Below are positions 17,373 to 24,845 of a stretch of DNA of 63,189 nt, in pieces. The notes below the pieces were generated by a model that saw only the letters and a list, made by a program, of their open reading frames with translations, made no database searches and was not told where the DNA came from. The position numbers and the translations under genes were made by a program. Where the stretch lies: NCBI GenBank assembly GCA_029265715.1, contig JAJUGZ010000010.1:1-63189 (forward strand). The letters are read 5' to 3'. The stretch's first letter is position 1, and each line of letters opens with the position of its first letter. Source of the stretch: Bacteroidota bacterium. GTDB lineage: Bacteria; Bacteroidota; Bacteroidia; Bacteroidales; Prolixibacteraceae.

Positions 17373-19028
17373 ATGAAACTTATTCGTTACATAATCCTGT
17401 TGGCAGGTTTGTTTGTCCTGTTTGTACCCCGAATATGGGCTGAAGGCCATGTTCCGTCAACCTATTGGGTGAAACTACGCGATAAGGCCGGCTCCCGTTA
17501 TTCCGTCAACCATCCGGAACAGTTTTTATCTGGTCGGGCCATCGAGCGGCGCAACCGATATCGTATTGCCATCGATGAATCCGATTTGCCGGTTTCTGAT
17601 ATATATTTAGATAGCCTGAAGCGGTTGGGATTACAGGTTGTTCATACATCGAAATGGCTAAATGCCGTTACAGTAAAATCAGCCAATAGTTTGTTGATTG
17701 ATACTATTTCATGTCTGGACTTTGTCGATACCGTATTGTTGTCGAAACCGGCTTTGCCCCTGAAATCAGCATTTAACAAATTCGAAACCGATTTTGGACC
17801 CGCGGCAATCGACACCGGATACTATGGTTCAGCTGTTTATCAGGTAGGACAGCTGAATGGCCAGGCGTTGCATGATCGGGGATACCGGGGGAAGGGGATC
17901 CGGATTGCAGTTCTGGATGCCGGGTTTTACAAGGTCGATCAATTCGAAGCATTTGATAGCTTATGGGTTAACGGGCAAATATTGGGAATAAAAGACTTTG
18001 TTGACCCAGCTGCTGATTTTTATACCCAGAACTACCACGGGATGAGCGTGCTCTCAACGATGGGAGGCAATTGGCCAGGCAAGTTAATCGGAACGGCTCC
18101 CGATGCCTCGTATTATCTCTTTCGTACCGAAGATGTGGCAACCGAGTATCCGGTTGAAATGGACAATTGGATTGCAGCAGCCGAATTGGCCGACAGTTTG
18201 GGCGTTGACGTCATCAACTCGTCGCTGGGCTATTTTGTGTTTGATGATACCGCGATGAGTTATTCCTACAAAGATATGAATGGGCAAACCACGCGTGTGG
18301 CGAAAGCGGCTGGCATGGCTTTCGAAAAGGGAATACTGGTGGTGGCCAGCGCCGGAAATGAGGCCAACAATGCCTGGAAGTACATTGTTTCCCCGGCTGA
18401 TGCCGACGAGGTGATTGCAGTTGCCGCTGTCAGCAAAGATGGTGCCCGTGCTTCATTTAGTTCGGTCGGGCCGGCTTACGGAGGAAACATTAAACCGAAT
18501 GTGGCGGCCATGGGCTACTGGACAGCCTTGGTAACTTCGTCCGGAATATTGGGAGCTGCCAGCGGAACTTCTTTTTCGTCGCCAGTTTTGGCCGGCCTGG
18601 CAGCCTGCCTGATCCAGGCAATGCCTGAGGCCGGACCGACAGCCATTAAATATGCCATCGAGCAAAGCAGCGACCATGCGGCCCGCCCCGACAGCCTGAC
18701 CGGGTATGGAATCCCCAATTTTGAAAAAGCTTTTGAGATCCTGAAATCGGGCGAAAGTACGAATACCGCCAGGTCCGGCGAATGGAGCGTTTTCCCCAAC
18801 CCGTTTTCCGTCGAAATTGTTATTCGCGGGGCTGCGAACAATCAATCCGGCTCCAAACAACTTTACCTCTACAATACAACCGGAGCCTGTGTTTTGTCTC
18901 GCGAATTTTCGGGCGGATCCGACTACGTTCTCCGGAATCTTACTAAATTGCCCGATGGTTTTTATTTCCTGAAAATTGTTTCCGGCCAAGTGGTTTTTCC
19001 GGCCAAGCTTGTAAAAGCAGGGAGATGA
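17373..19028 (+). CDS. Subtilisin-like S8 serine protease with T9SS C-terminal signal
   Basis: A secreted protease of 551 residues. It has a signal peptide (1-23, ending IWA), a propeptide-like region with the Bacteroidota-typical FLSGRAIERRNRY segment, then the S8 domain with catalytic D182 (VLDAG), H222 (YHGM), oxyanion N329 (SAGNE) and S400 (GTSFSSP). The last 80 or so residues begin VFPNPF and form the type A sorting domain that directs export by the type IX system. The triad is complete. The ATG at 17373 gives the signal peptide; the upstream TTG at 17361 is less likely. It is followed 42 bp later by xseA. Confidence 0.95.
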   Translation: MKLIRYIILLAGLFVLFVPRIWAEGHVPSTYWVKLRDKAGSRYSVNHPEQFLSGRAIERRNRYRIAIDESDLPVSDIYLDSLKRLGLQVVHTSKWLNAVTVKSANSLLIDTISCLDFVDTVLLSKPALPLKSAFNKFETDFGPAAIDTGYYGSAVYQVGQLNGQALHDRGYRGKGIRIAVLDAGFYKVDQFEAFDSLWVNGQILGIKDFVDPAADFYTQNYHGMSVLSTMGGNWPGKLIGTAPDASYYLFRTEDVATEYPVEMDNWIAAAELADSLGVDVINSSLGYFVFDDTAMSYSYKDMNGQTTRVAKAAGMAFEKGILVVASAGNEANNAWKYIVSPADADEVIAVAAVSKDGARASFSSVGPAYGGNIKPNVAAMGYWTALVTSSGILGAASGTSFSSPVLAGLAACLIQAMPEAGPTAIKYAIEQSSDHAARPDSLTGYGIPNFEKAFEILKSGESTNTARSGEWSVFPNPFSVEIVIRGAANNQSGSKQLYLYNTTGACVLSREFSGGSDYVLRNLTKLPDGFYFLKIVSGQVVFPAKLVKAGR

Positions 19029-19070
19029 GACGGAAAAACTGAATTTGGATGATTAACTGGCTTTACGTTA

Positions 19071-20540
19071 ATGACTAATACGAGGCAATATTCTCTTTAC
19101 GAACTGCAGGTGCAGGTAAAAAACACACTCGAGGATGTGTTTGCCGGGCTGGTATGGATCCGGGCCGAAATCGGAGAAATTACGGTGAACCGGAGCGGAC
19201 ATTGTTACCTCGATCTGGTCGAAACGGAACCCGGATCCGGGCAGGTTGTTGCACGGGCCCGCGCCACAATCTGGTCGTACACGTTCCGCATGCTAAAACC
19301 GTATTTCGAGACCACCACGGGGCAGGCTTTTACACAGGGGATCAAAATACTTTTTCAGGCAAAGGTCGAGTATCACGAGGTTTTTGGGTTTAGTCTGAAT
19401 GTTCGAGATATTGATCCAGCCTATACGATGGGCGATTTGGCCCGCCAGCGGCGCGAAATTCTCCGGAAACTGGAAGAAGAAGGTGTGCTGGAAATGAACA
19501 AGGAACTGGAATTGCCGCTGGTCCCGCAGAAAATTGCTATCGTTTCGTCGCCGACGGCAGCCGGGTTGCAGGATTTTTTAGATCAGTTGCACAATAACCC
19601 GCAAGGCTTTATTTTTTACACTAAGCTGTTTCCGGCTGTGATGCAGGGGAGCGAAGCTGCCGGGAGTATTATCGGCGCACTGGAGCGGATTTATGGCTAT
19701 GATGATTTTTTCGATGCCGTTGTGATAATCCGGGGCGGCGGTGCGCAAATCGATCTGGCTTGTTTCGATAATTACGATCTGGCTTATCATGTAACACAGT
19801 TTCCGTTGCCGGTTTTGACCGGGATTGGCCACGATAAAGACGATTCGGTGGTTGATTTGGTCGCACACACTAGGTTGAAAACCCCGACTGCGGTTGCCGA
19901 ATTTTTAATTTCCGGGGTCAATGCTTTTGCCACAAAACTCAGCGAGTTGGAACAGCAATTTTTGGAACTGGTGACCGATCAGATTGCAGAAAACAGGGAG
20001 CGGTTGGCTGATTTGGCTACGGAGCTAAACTACCGGGTTTTACGGCTGATCCAGATACGAAAAAGCCAGCTGGACCTGGCCGGGTTGCAGTTGAATAATA
20101 GCGTTGGCTCTTTCCTGAAGGCCAAACAGGCGGAGGTGCGCGATTGTGCCGGACAAACACAAAGCCTGACAACCCGTTTTGTAACGAAGCAGGAACATGG
20201 GTTGGAAGTCCTGAAAGGGCAGTTGTTGTTTGTGACAAAAGGCAAAATCTATCAGGGAGGGAAACAGGTTGAGCAATGGGTTAGGATATTGAAAATAAAG
20301 ACTTTTGAGCAGCTTCGGTTTGAAAAACAGAGACTGTCGGGGGATGAAGAAAAATTACGGCTGATCGATCCGCAAAACATTATTCGCCGGGGATTCTCGA
20401 TAAACCTCAGGAATGGGAAAATTATTAAATCGGTCGATCAGATCGAGGTGGGTGATTTGCTGGAAACCTTACTGAGCGATGGAACAGTTGAAAGTAAAGT
20501 AATTAATAAACAACGATATGGCAACGAAAAAAGAGATTAG
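19071..20540 (+). CDS. xseA: Exodeoxyribonuclease VII large subunit
   Basis: Catalytic subunit of exonuclease VII, which degrades single-stranded DNA from either end in repair. The 489 residues include the N-terminal OB fold (about 8-110), the core with the IAIVSSPTAAGLQDF and RGGGAQIDLACFD signatures, GIGHDKDD and THLKTPTA-like THxRLKTPTA segment, and a coiled-coil region before the C-terminus. It overlaps xseB by 23 bp, a usual sign of coupled translation. Confidence 0.97.
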   Translation: MTNTRQYSLYELQVQVKNTLEDVFAGLVWIRAEIGEITVNRSGHCYLDLVETEPGSGQVVARARATIWSYTFRMLKPYFETTTGQAFTQGIKILFQAKVEYHEVFGFSLNVRDIDPAYTMGDLARQRREILRKLEEEGVLEMNKELELPLVPQKIAIVSSPTAAGLQDFLDQLHNNPQGFIFYTKLFPAVMQGSEAAGSIIGALERIYGYDDFFDAVVIIRGGGAQIDLACFDNYDLAYHVTQFPLPVLTGIGHDKDDSVVDLVAHTRLKTPTAVAEFLISGVNAFATKLSELEQQFLELVTDQIAENRERLADLATELNYRVLRLIQIRKSQLDLAGLQLNNSVGSFLKAKQAEVRDCAGQTQSLTTRFVTKQEHGLEVLKGQLLFVTKGKIYQGGKQVEQWVRILKIKTFEQLRFEKQRLSGDEEKLRLIDPQNIIRRGFSINLRNGKIIKSVDQIEVGDLLETLLSDGTVESKVINKQRYGNEKRD

Positions 20541-20721
20541 TTACAAAGAGGCGGTTACCGAAATTGAAGAAATACTCGAAAAGATTGAAAACGAGGAATT
20601 AGATGTAGACGAACTGGCGGATAAAGTCAAGCGGGTTTCGGCGCTGATCACAATTTGTAAGGATAAGCTCCACAAAACCGAGAGCGAAGTCGAAAAGATA
20701 CTAAAAGATATGAATGGGTAG
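20518..20721 (+). CDS. xseB: Exodeoxyribonuclease VII small subunit
   Basis: A 67-residue, charged, all-helical protein with the family pattern SYKEAVTEIEEILEKIE and a Leu/Val heptad in the second helix. It binds XseA coiled coils and is needed for activity. It starts inside the 3' end of xseA (23-bp overlap). Confidence 0.95.
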   Translation: MATKKEISYKEAVTEIEEILEKIENEELDVDELADKVKRVSALITICKDKLHKTESEVEKILKDMNG

Positions 20722-20853
20722 GGATTGCTCATATTGACTATATAACATCATTTTAAACAGTGTTTTTCTTATTCGGGGGAAAATCAAATTGTTACTTTTA
20801 CAAACTGAATAAGGCAGATTGCGTTTACCAGTCTGCTTGAAAAATGCAGGGCA

Positions 20854-21975
20854 ATGAATTTTATCGGGGGCGATCGTTTTTTTATTGAACCGGTCCATTC
20901 GGAATTATCGATTTTTGAGCAAATAAGTGATTGTTTTAATCAGGTGAACAATCGGGCAAACGTTGTTTATAAACTCAACTTTTTTGTTCGTACATCTTCT
21001 TACGAAGATTATAAAAGCATCCAGAATTATGTAAGCTCTTTGATCCATGCTTTATTTGTTCATAGACCGGTTCTTCTGAATGTAATTGCACAGCCTCCTT
21101 TCGAGCAGGATGTGATCCTTGAAGTATTTACCTATAATCCGGATTGGTGGCAAATTCAGGAATATGGGGACGAATTTGGGCGAGCCCTTGGTTTTCGTCG
21201 GGGCGATAGTTCTTTTTTGTTTGGGCAGAGCCAGGCGAATAGCAACCGTACTTGTCAGGAGCAATCGACCCTGGCTTTTGAAGCGATGATGCGGTTGTTG
21301 CAGCAAACCGGATTTCCGTTGGGCTCGGTAATCAGACAATGGAATTATATTGAAAATATTTTGCTGGTCGAGAATGGTTTGCAGCATTACCAGGTTTTTA
21401 ACGATGTACGTTCGGCTTTCTATGGGAACGCTTTCTTGGAAAATGGCTATCCGGCAGCAACCGGTATTGGCATGAACCGGGGAGGTGTCATCATCGAGTT
21501 TATTGCCATGCTTTCGGATAAGGCCGTTTCGGTTCCGGTCGATAACCCCAATCAGGTGGCAGCGTACCGCTACAGCGAAAACGTGCTGGTTGGTAAAAAG
21601 GGCATAAAAACCACACCTAAGTTTGAACGGGCCCGGTTCCTGAAAACAGAAGAAGTGCGCCATATTTTCATTTCGGGAACAGCCGCGATTACCGGTGAAA
21701 AGTCGGTTGCAGAACACGACGCATCCGAACAAGCCGGACAAACCATCAGCAACATCCGGAGGTTGTATTCTTCCGGGTTACTGGCTTCCTTGGGGATCGG
21801 GGCGCATGTTGCAAAACCCGACCACTTGCGGGTTTATGTGAAAAATCCATCTGATTTCCAGCGTGTCCGCGAGGTGTGCCGGGCTGAGTTTCCCGGCGTG
21901 GGTGCGGCATTCATTCAAGCTGATATTTGCCGCGAAAATTTGTTGGTCGAAATCGAGGGCGAGGTTGAACTTTAG
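20854..21975 (+). CDS. Chorismatase (FkbO/Hyg5)- or RidA-like protein
   Basis: A 373-residue protein whose C-terminal two thirds resemble the FkbO/Hyg5/XanB2 chorismatase family, which is built from RidA-like folds. Visible likenesses are VFNDVRSAFYGN, YPAATGIGM and FISGTAAITGEKSV followed by an AGQT segment, where the families have SGTAS and AQ. Chorismatases split chorismate into hydroxybenzoates used for pigments or polyenes, but no aryl-polyene or flexirubin genes are visible here. The active-site residues cannot be checked by eye, so the activity is uncertain. Its TAG stop overlaps the stop of the convergent jelly-roll gene. Confidence 0.55.
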   Translation: MNFIGGDRFFIEPVHSELSIFEQISDCFNQVNNRANVVYKLNFFVRTSSYEDYKSIQNYVSSLIHALFVHRPVLLNVIAQPPFEQDVILEVFTYNPDWWQIQEYGDEFGRALGFRRGDSSFLFGQSQANSNRTCQEQSTLAFEAMMRLLQQTGFPLGSVIRQWNYIENILLVENGLQHYQVFNDVRSAFYGNAFLENGYPAATGIGMNRGGVIIEFIAMLSDKAVSVPVDNPNQVAAYRYSENVLVGKKGIKTTPKFERARFLKTEEVRHIFISGTAAITGEKSVAEHDASEQAGQTISNIRRLYSSGLLASLGIGAHVAKPDHLRVYVKNPSDFQRVREVCRAEFPGVGAAFIQADICRENLLVEIEGEVEL

Positions 21976-22988
21976 AACCTTCGCTTGTTTTTCCAGTATT
22001 TCCGAAACTGGTCTTGCGAGATGATCCCCACCGGGCCTTCGAGAATTCCGCCTTCGCCGCCTGTATCTAATACCCTGATTTCAATTAGATTATCCTGGTC
22101 GGTTTTCAAGACGTCTGGCGCAATAAAATAGTTCCTAAACTCGGCATACACTGTCCGTCCGTTTCGCGAGTTGAAGTTTCCGGTTTGCCCGATGACCTGA
22201 CCATTAATGGCTACCTGGTCTGTATCGTCGATGCGTCCGGCAACCAGAACCAACCGTTTGCCTGCCAGTGATTTGGGAAGGCGCACTATGCGCGAATAAA
22301 CCGCATATCCATCATAGTTGTAAAAGCCCTGATTTTCCCATTGCCCTGGCACCATGATGCTGGTTGTTGCTCCCGCCGTATATTGGCGGCCTTTATTGAA
22401 CTGCCATTCGCCCGAGAGATTGATATCGAACGGCGCGATTTCGCCGGAGGTAAATAGTTTAATATCTCCGGATACAATGCCCCCGGAAAGTTGTGAATCG
22501 TAAACCCGGACAGCGATCGTATTTTCTGTGCCAAAGTTGATTACCTCGTTGGGAACCTGGTATTTGCGCAATGCGTTGTAGGCCGATTCATAGTGTGGAG
22601 GAAATGAGCCGGACTGCCCGATTTTCTTCCCATTGATATAAACCTCGTCGGCATCGTCAATATAGCCCAGCTGCAAAACGAGGGTTTGATTTTTCAGTTC
22701 TGTGGGGATTTTTATGGTGGTCCGGTACCAGGCAAACCCATCGTACCCTTGGTAGCCAGCGTCTTCCCAGCGGGCTGGGACCCGAATGTCGTCCCAATCG
22801 CGGTCGTTGTATGTTGGCGAGGCCCATTCCGTCCGGTCTCCAATGCGGAATTTCCACATTCCTCTCAGGCTAATTTCCTCCGGAATAAACTCGACAGCCA
22901 ACGTGCGAGAGGCCAAGACCATCAAAATTGCGGCTATGCATAAGCCTTTCACGGAGGGTGCTATTTTATATGAGCTCAATAATTTCAT
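21972..22988 (-). CDS. Secreted protein with two GH2-type jelly-roll domains (paralogue 2)
   Basis: A 338-residue secreted protein (signal peptide with hydrophobic core about 15-31, ending TLA). It carries two tandem copies of a carbohydrate-binding-like jelly roll, about residues 42-180 and 190-325, as found at the N-terminus of family 2 glycosidases. Each copy has W-x-F near its start, WE-x-x-GY-x-x-YDG-x-A-x-Y, and G-x-IDD-x-D-x-V-x-x-NG-x-x-IG. No catalytic domain is present. It lies 5 bp downstream of a paralogue with the same layout. Glycan binding is a plausible but unproven role. Confidence 0.75.
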   Translation of the reverse strand: MKLLSSYKIAPSVKGLCIAAILMVLASRTLAVEFIPEEISLRGMWKFRIGDRTEWASPTYNDRDWDDIRVPARWEDAGYQGYDGFAWYRTTIKIPTELKNQTLVLQLGYIDDADEVYINGKKIGQSGSFPPHYESAYNALRKYQVPNEVINFGTENTIAVRVYDSQLSGGIVSGDIKLFTSGEIAPFDINLSGEWQFNKGRQYTAGATTSIMVPGQWENQGFYNYDGYAVYSRIVRLPKSLAGKRLVLVAGRIDDTDQVAINGQVIGQTGNFNSRNGRTVYAEFRNYFIAPDVLKTDQDNLIEIRVLDTGGEGGILEGPVGIISQDQFRKYWKNKRRF

Positions 22989-22993
22989 GGCGA

Positions 22994-24055
22994 TCAGTCA
23001 AAAATGTGAAATACATTCCAGATATTAAAATTCCAGTCGCCTTCGTTGTCGCGGCGATGGTTACTGAGTATTTTTTCAGCCGCTTCGGGCGAGGCCAGGC
23101 CAATAGGCCCTTCATAAATTCCTCCGTCCAGATAAACGTCTCCCACACGAACGGAAATCACATTTTGCGATTTTAGCAGTCCTTTGGGAATTTTGTAAAC
23201 CCGCATTAGACGGTATGAGTTGTTGCGTCTGAAGCGCGAATAGGCTTCCAGGTTTTCGACACGGCCAATAAATTTCCCGTTTAAATAAACCTCGTCGAAG
23301 TCGTCGATTTTGCCAAGAACCAGATAAAATTCGCGGCCTAGAAAAGATGTTGGCACCGAAAAGTGTTTTCGGTAAAAGGCTTCTCCGTCGTAATTGGGGT
23401 AGCCCTGAGCTTCCCAGGTCATCGGAACTGAAATTTCTTTCCAGTCGCTGTCGTCGAAGTTGACCGAGTTGATGTTGAAATAATCGTCGGTACTGAATTT
23501 CCACTTCCCGCTCAAATTCAGGCTCAGCAATTCTTCTTCCCGGTCGTAATAAATGCCAAACCGGTTGGCCCGGATAATCCCGCCTTCGCCAGCCTCGTCG
23601 TAAACGCGAATGGCGATAACATTTCCGGACTCTTTCAGTAGCGAAGTTGGAATAACATAACGGCGTTCTTTATCGTAGCCTGTTTCGTAGTTCGGGAAAA
23701 ATTTTCCGGTTTGTCCGATCTTTTGTCCGTTTAGGAAGACCTCATCCACATCGTCGATGTAGCCCAGAAAAACGGTGACCAAATTCGATTTGGGCATCAG
23801 TTTCAGATTAAATGATTTCCGGTACCACCCGTATCCGTTGTACTTTTCGTAATATCGTTCCCAGTTGCCCGGGGCCTGTATCTGATCCCAATCCTGTGTG
23901 CTGGTTTCGGGTTTTGACCATTCCGGATCGTCGCCGACCGTAAATTGCCAGGTCCCCTGAAATTCAGCAACCTGACGCCAGTCTGCTGCTTTTAGTCCGG
24001 TCGGGCTAAAAGTCAGCAGAACGAGCGTCGTGCCAATTATTAACTTCCCAAACAT
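22994..24055 (-). CDS. Secreted protein with two GH2-type jelly-roll domains (paralogue 1)
   Basis: A 353-residue protein with a signal peptide (ending near GLKA-A) and two jelly-roll domains, about residues 33-175 and 180-330. They share WQF/WKF starts, GYIDDVDEVFLNGQKIG and GKIDDFDEVYLNGKFIG cores, and GGI near the ends. It is the first gene of a tandem pair with the gene at 21972-22988, spaced 5 bp, so the two are surely co-transcribed. No enzyme domain is seen. Sequence likeness among the four domains shows both within-gene and whole-gene duplication. Confidence 0.75.
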   Translation of the reverse strand: MFGKLIIGTTLVLLTFSPTGLKAADWRQVAEFQGTWQFTVGDDPEWSKPETSTQDWDQIQAPGNWERYYEKYNGYGWYRKSFNLKLMPKSNLVTVFLGYIDDVDEVFLNGQKIGQTGKFFPNYETGYDKERRYVIPTSLLKESGNVIAIRVYDEAGEGGIIRANRFGIYYDREEELLSLNLSGKWKFSTDDYFNINSVNFDDSDWKEISVPMTWEAQGYPNYDGEAFYRKHFSVPTSFLGREFYLVLGKIDDFDEVYLNGKFIGRVENLEAYSRFRRNNSYRLMRVYKIPKGLLKSQNVISVRVGDVYLDGGIYEGPIGLASPEAAEKILSNHRRDNEGDWNFNIWNVFHIFD

Positions 24056-24108
24056 TTGTATTACTCCTTTATAAATTTAACAGCATCAAAATTTCAAAAT
24101 ACCCCGGA

Positions 24109-24474
24109 TCAGAATGTTTCGTAGCGCAAGTCCAAGTTCATGCGGAATGTCAACCCGACCAACGATTTGTCCCCTGTCATGTTTTGGGTATTAAAAATGT
24201 ACTTTACGTACTTTATTGCATCCGGATCTTTTGACTCTACTTTAATCAGTTCAAGTTTTTTGTCAGCATTAACCCAGAAAGTAACTACCGCTTTTTCTTT
24301 CAGTAAAGAAACATCATTTTTGTAGAAAAAATTTGGGTAATGGTTCATCTCTTCGTGCATTACAGTCTGAATGGTTTCACTCAGGTTCTTTCGGGCTTCA
24401 TCGGCTGTTGTTTGACCGGCATAACTAAAACTGACAACGAACATCAGTAAAATGGTTGTTACAATTGTTTTCAT
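24109..24474 (-). CDS. Small secreted protein of unknown function
   Basis: A 121-residue protein with a clear signal peptide (MKTIVTTILL..., cleavage near SYA-G). The mature part of about 100 residues has a predicted mixed alpha/beta pattern with VVTFWVNADKKLELIKV, loosely like the TonB C-terminal fold of small Bacteroidota proteins. No family is recognised. It has a well-formed promoter (TAGATTTG at 24524-24531) with a phased array of TTGTCA motifs upstream, so it is probably under tight control. The jelly-roll pair starts 53 bp downstream on the same strand and may be read through from the same promoter. Confidence 0.75.
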   Translation of the reverse strand: MKTIVTTILLMFVVSFSYAGQTTADEARKNLSETIQTVMHEEMNHYPNFFYKNDVSLLKEKAVVTFWVNADKKLELIKVESKDPDAIKYVKYIFNTQNMTGDKSLVGLTFRMNLDLRYETF

Positions 24475-24523
24475 GGCTTTTGTGTTTTTTGTTATTAATA
24501 CTGTTTGTTAATTGTTTTCACTG

Positions 24524-24558
24524 CAAATCTACAGTGGCCTTGTAATTTGCTTGTCAAA
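24524..24558 (-). promoter_or_regulatory. Promoter of the small secreted protein
   Basis: On the minus strand, TTTG (plus 24555-24558) is followed after 23 bp by TAGATTTG (plus 24524-24531), matching the Bacteroidota -33/-7 pattern. The expected leader is about 40 nt. Confidence 0.6.
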
Positions 24559-24598
24559 CGTGTATCACACGTTGTCAGAGATTGTCACAGAATTGTCA
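24551..24598 (-). promoter_or_regulatory. Phased TTGTCA direct repeats (putative operator)
   Basis: TTGTCA (TGACAA on the transcribed strand) occurs at 24551-24556, 24572-24577, 24582-24587 and 24593-24598. The spacings of 21, 10 and 11 bp put all copies on one face of the helix. Between the first two lies a palindrome, AACGTGT-atc-ACACGTT (24557-24573). The array abuts the -33 box of the minus-strand promoter. The rest of the 24475-24845 gap contains no gene that I can support. Confidence 0.6.
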
Positions 24599-24845
24599 CA
24601 GAAAATGAATATGACATACCGAACAGAGTATTGCTGATATTAGGTAGCACGTTTATAGCGAAAATGAAGATGTGGTTGTCATAGTAGGCTCAATGCCTCT
24701 TGAGATTTGCCGCAATGTCAGGCATGGGCGCGATAGAATGGAATGCTGAATTTGATTTACTTTACTGACAACCGAAGATTTTGCGCCGATTTACTGTCCG
24801 ATTTCCGGAAAACTATTACTTTTAATCCGTTAATCCCAAAGATCT

